Below are positions 63,129-64,000 of a DNA stretch of 64,000 bases, in pieces (the stretch's first letter is position 1; the number at the start of each line of letters is the position of its first letter). The DNA is from Rhodococcus jostii NBRC 16295 (lineage in GTDB: Bacteria; Actinomycetota; Actinomycetes; Mycobacteriales; Mycobacteriaceae), in contig NZ_BCWY01000040.1 in assembly GCF_001894825.1 (NCBI RefSeq), positions 20,378 through 84,377 on the forward strand. The letters are read 5' to 3'. Position numbers and translations under genes: made by a program. Below the pieces are notes generated by a model. It saw nothing but the letters and a program-made list of their open reading frames with translations, had not been told where the DNA came from and did not search any database.

Positions 63129-64000
63129 TTATGTGCGGGGCGGTCTCACACCATCTCCGCAGGCTGCCACCGCCAGTCCGACGGCCACAATATTCCTCGC
63201 CGCATTCACATCCCGATCATGGACGACGCCGCATCGGCACGTCCACACCCGCACGTCCAGCGGCATCGTCGACGCGACCTCCCCGCACACCGAGCAGGTC
63301 TTCGACGACGGACAGAACCGGTCGATCACCACCACCCGCCGCCCGTACCAGTCGGCCTTGTACTCGAGCATCGACCGGAACTCGGACCAACCCGCATCCG
63401 AGATCGCCCGAGACAACGACCGATTCCTGACCATGTTCCGCACACTCAGATCCTCGATGGCGATCACTTGATTTTCGCGCACCAGCCGAGTGGAGAGTGT
63501 GTGCAGATAATCGCGACGCCGATCGGCGATCCGGCCATGAATCTTCGCGACCTTCAGTCGGGCCTTGGCCCGGTTACGGGATCCCTTCTGCTTCTTGGCC
63601 AGCACCCGCTGCGCCTTCGCCAGCCGCTCACGGTCCCTTCGTTCATGTCTCGGGTTGGTGATCTTCTCCCCCGTCGAGAGCGTGTACAGGCTCGTGATCC
63701 CGGCATCGAGCCCGACCACCTCATCGGTCGACGGGTGCTCGGCGATCGTGTCCTCGACGAGAATCGAGATGTGGAACTGACCACGAGCATTCCGCGACAC
63801 CGTCACCTGCGACGGTGTCGCCCCCTCCGGTAGCGGCCTCGACCACCGGATGTCCAGGGGTTCGGACTGCTTGGCCAACCGGATCTGCCCGCCGCGGTAG
63901 GTGAAGCAGTTCGAGTAGTAGGTCGCCGAATCCTTCGAGTGGTCCTTCCTCTTGAACTGCGGGTAGCGGGACTGCTTGCGCCAGAACCTGTCGAACGCCC
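63038..64000 (-). mobile_element. IS200/IS605-family (IS1341-like) tnpB element, left end outside window
   Basis: Comprises tnpB and its right-end hairpins, inserted in an LLM monooxygenase gene. No tnpA is visible in the window. The right boundary is placed where monooxygenase homology (LEAMYPGR) begins, 63036-63040; no target duplication is expected for this family. Confidence 0.75.
63129..64000 (-). CDS. tnpB: TnpB RNA-guided endonuclease, N-terminus outside window
   Basis: 290 codons are visible, running off the right edge as FDRFWRKQSRYPQFKRKDHS. RuvC residues are D in VGLDAGITS, E in IAIEDLSVRNM and D in HDRDVNAARN; the zinc finger is CSVCG..CRCG. The arginine-rich middle (KKQKGSRNRAKARLKVAKIHGR, in part) is typical. 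Family: IS605 TnpB, an RNA-guided DNA nuclease that favours retention of the element. Ends GVRPPRT at 63129. All catalytic residues present in the visible part. Confidence 0.9.
   Translation of the reverse strand, partial: AFDRFWRKQSRYPQFKRKDHSKDSATYYSNCFTYRGGQIRLAKQSEPLDIRWSRPLPEGATPSQVTVSRNARGQFHISILVEDTIAEHPSTDEVVGLDAGITSLYTLSTGEKITNPRHERRDRERLAKAQRVLAKKQKGSRNRAKARLKVAKIHGRIADRRRDYLHTLSTRLVRENQVIAIEDLSVRNMVRNRSLSRAISDAGWSEFRSMLEYKADWYGRRVVVIDRFCPSSKTCSVCGEVASTMPLDVRVWTCRCGVVHDRDVNAARNIVAVGLAVAACGDGVRPPRT

Overview
The window is high-GC actinobacterial DNA whose gene families, GTG starts and mycothiol-dependent formaldehyde metabolism point to Rhodococcus or a close relative (inference from gene content; no 16S or marker gene is present). 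It is densely coded and almost wholly chromosomal in character: catabolic operons, each beside its own regulator, with one transposon fragment at the right edge.

Layout. 1-3.7 kb (minus): formaldehyde to formate to CO2 (mycothiol-dependent formaldehyde dehydrogenase, metallo-hydrolase, formate-dehydrogenase-like molybdoenzyme cut by the window edge). 4.0-9.0 kb (plus): a histidine-ammonia-lyase relative without the usual Ala-Ser-Gly cofactor triad, translationally linked to a complete glycine-betaine-type ABC importer. 9.0-14.6 kb: EstB-type serine hydrolase, arylsulfatase, secreted CocE/PepX-type hydrolase. 14.7-23.4 kb: amine catabolism (copper amine oxidase, two APC permeases, aldehyde dehydrogenase, His/Met-rich membrane protein, IclR regulator) tied together by a repeated operator-like motif. 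23.4-30.8 kb: an aliA/aliB/badH/badI-like cluster for cyclohexanecarboxylate or a related ring acid, with a TetR gene; the same 16-bp near-palindrome precedes the TetR gene and both catabolic transcription units.

30.9-38.8 kb: a frameshifted flavin-reductase-like gene and gene remnants flank a beta-keto-acid cleavage (BKACE) operon with MFS importer, small hydrolase, two-subunit CoA-transferase, a decayed acyl-CoA ligase, a CMD-family protein and an SDR; an AraC regulator follows. 40.5-45.2 kb: TetR regulators, a VapBC toxin-antitoxin pair, MpaB-type oxygenase, DUF6069-like membrane protein and a deazaflavin-dependent reductase. 45.4-53.3 kb: cytochrome P450, TetR, acyl-CoA ligase, a 1073-residue single-chain acyl-CoA carboxylase, and a convergent acrylyl-CoA-reductase-type enzyme. 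53.4-62.3 kb (minus): an eight-gene sugar-acid operon (LacI, 2-hydroxyacid dehydrogenase, mannonate dehydratase, mannitol/fructuronate dehydrogenase, MFS, KDPG aldolase, KDG kinase, idonate-type dehydrogenase) with a promoter carrying two LacI-type operators. 62.3-64 kb: an LLM flavin monooxygenase gene cut by an IS200/IS605-type tnpB element.

The most interesting parts are the MIO-less lyase plus quaternary-amine importer (candidate ergothioneine or other trimethylammonium-betaine utilisation), the BKACE operon, the shared operator motifs of the amine and ring-acid regulons, and the tnpB right end whose presumptive RNA guide would be the interrupted gene.
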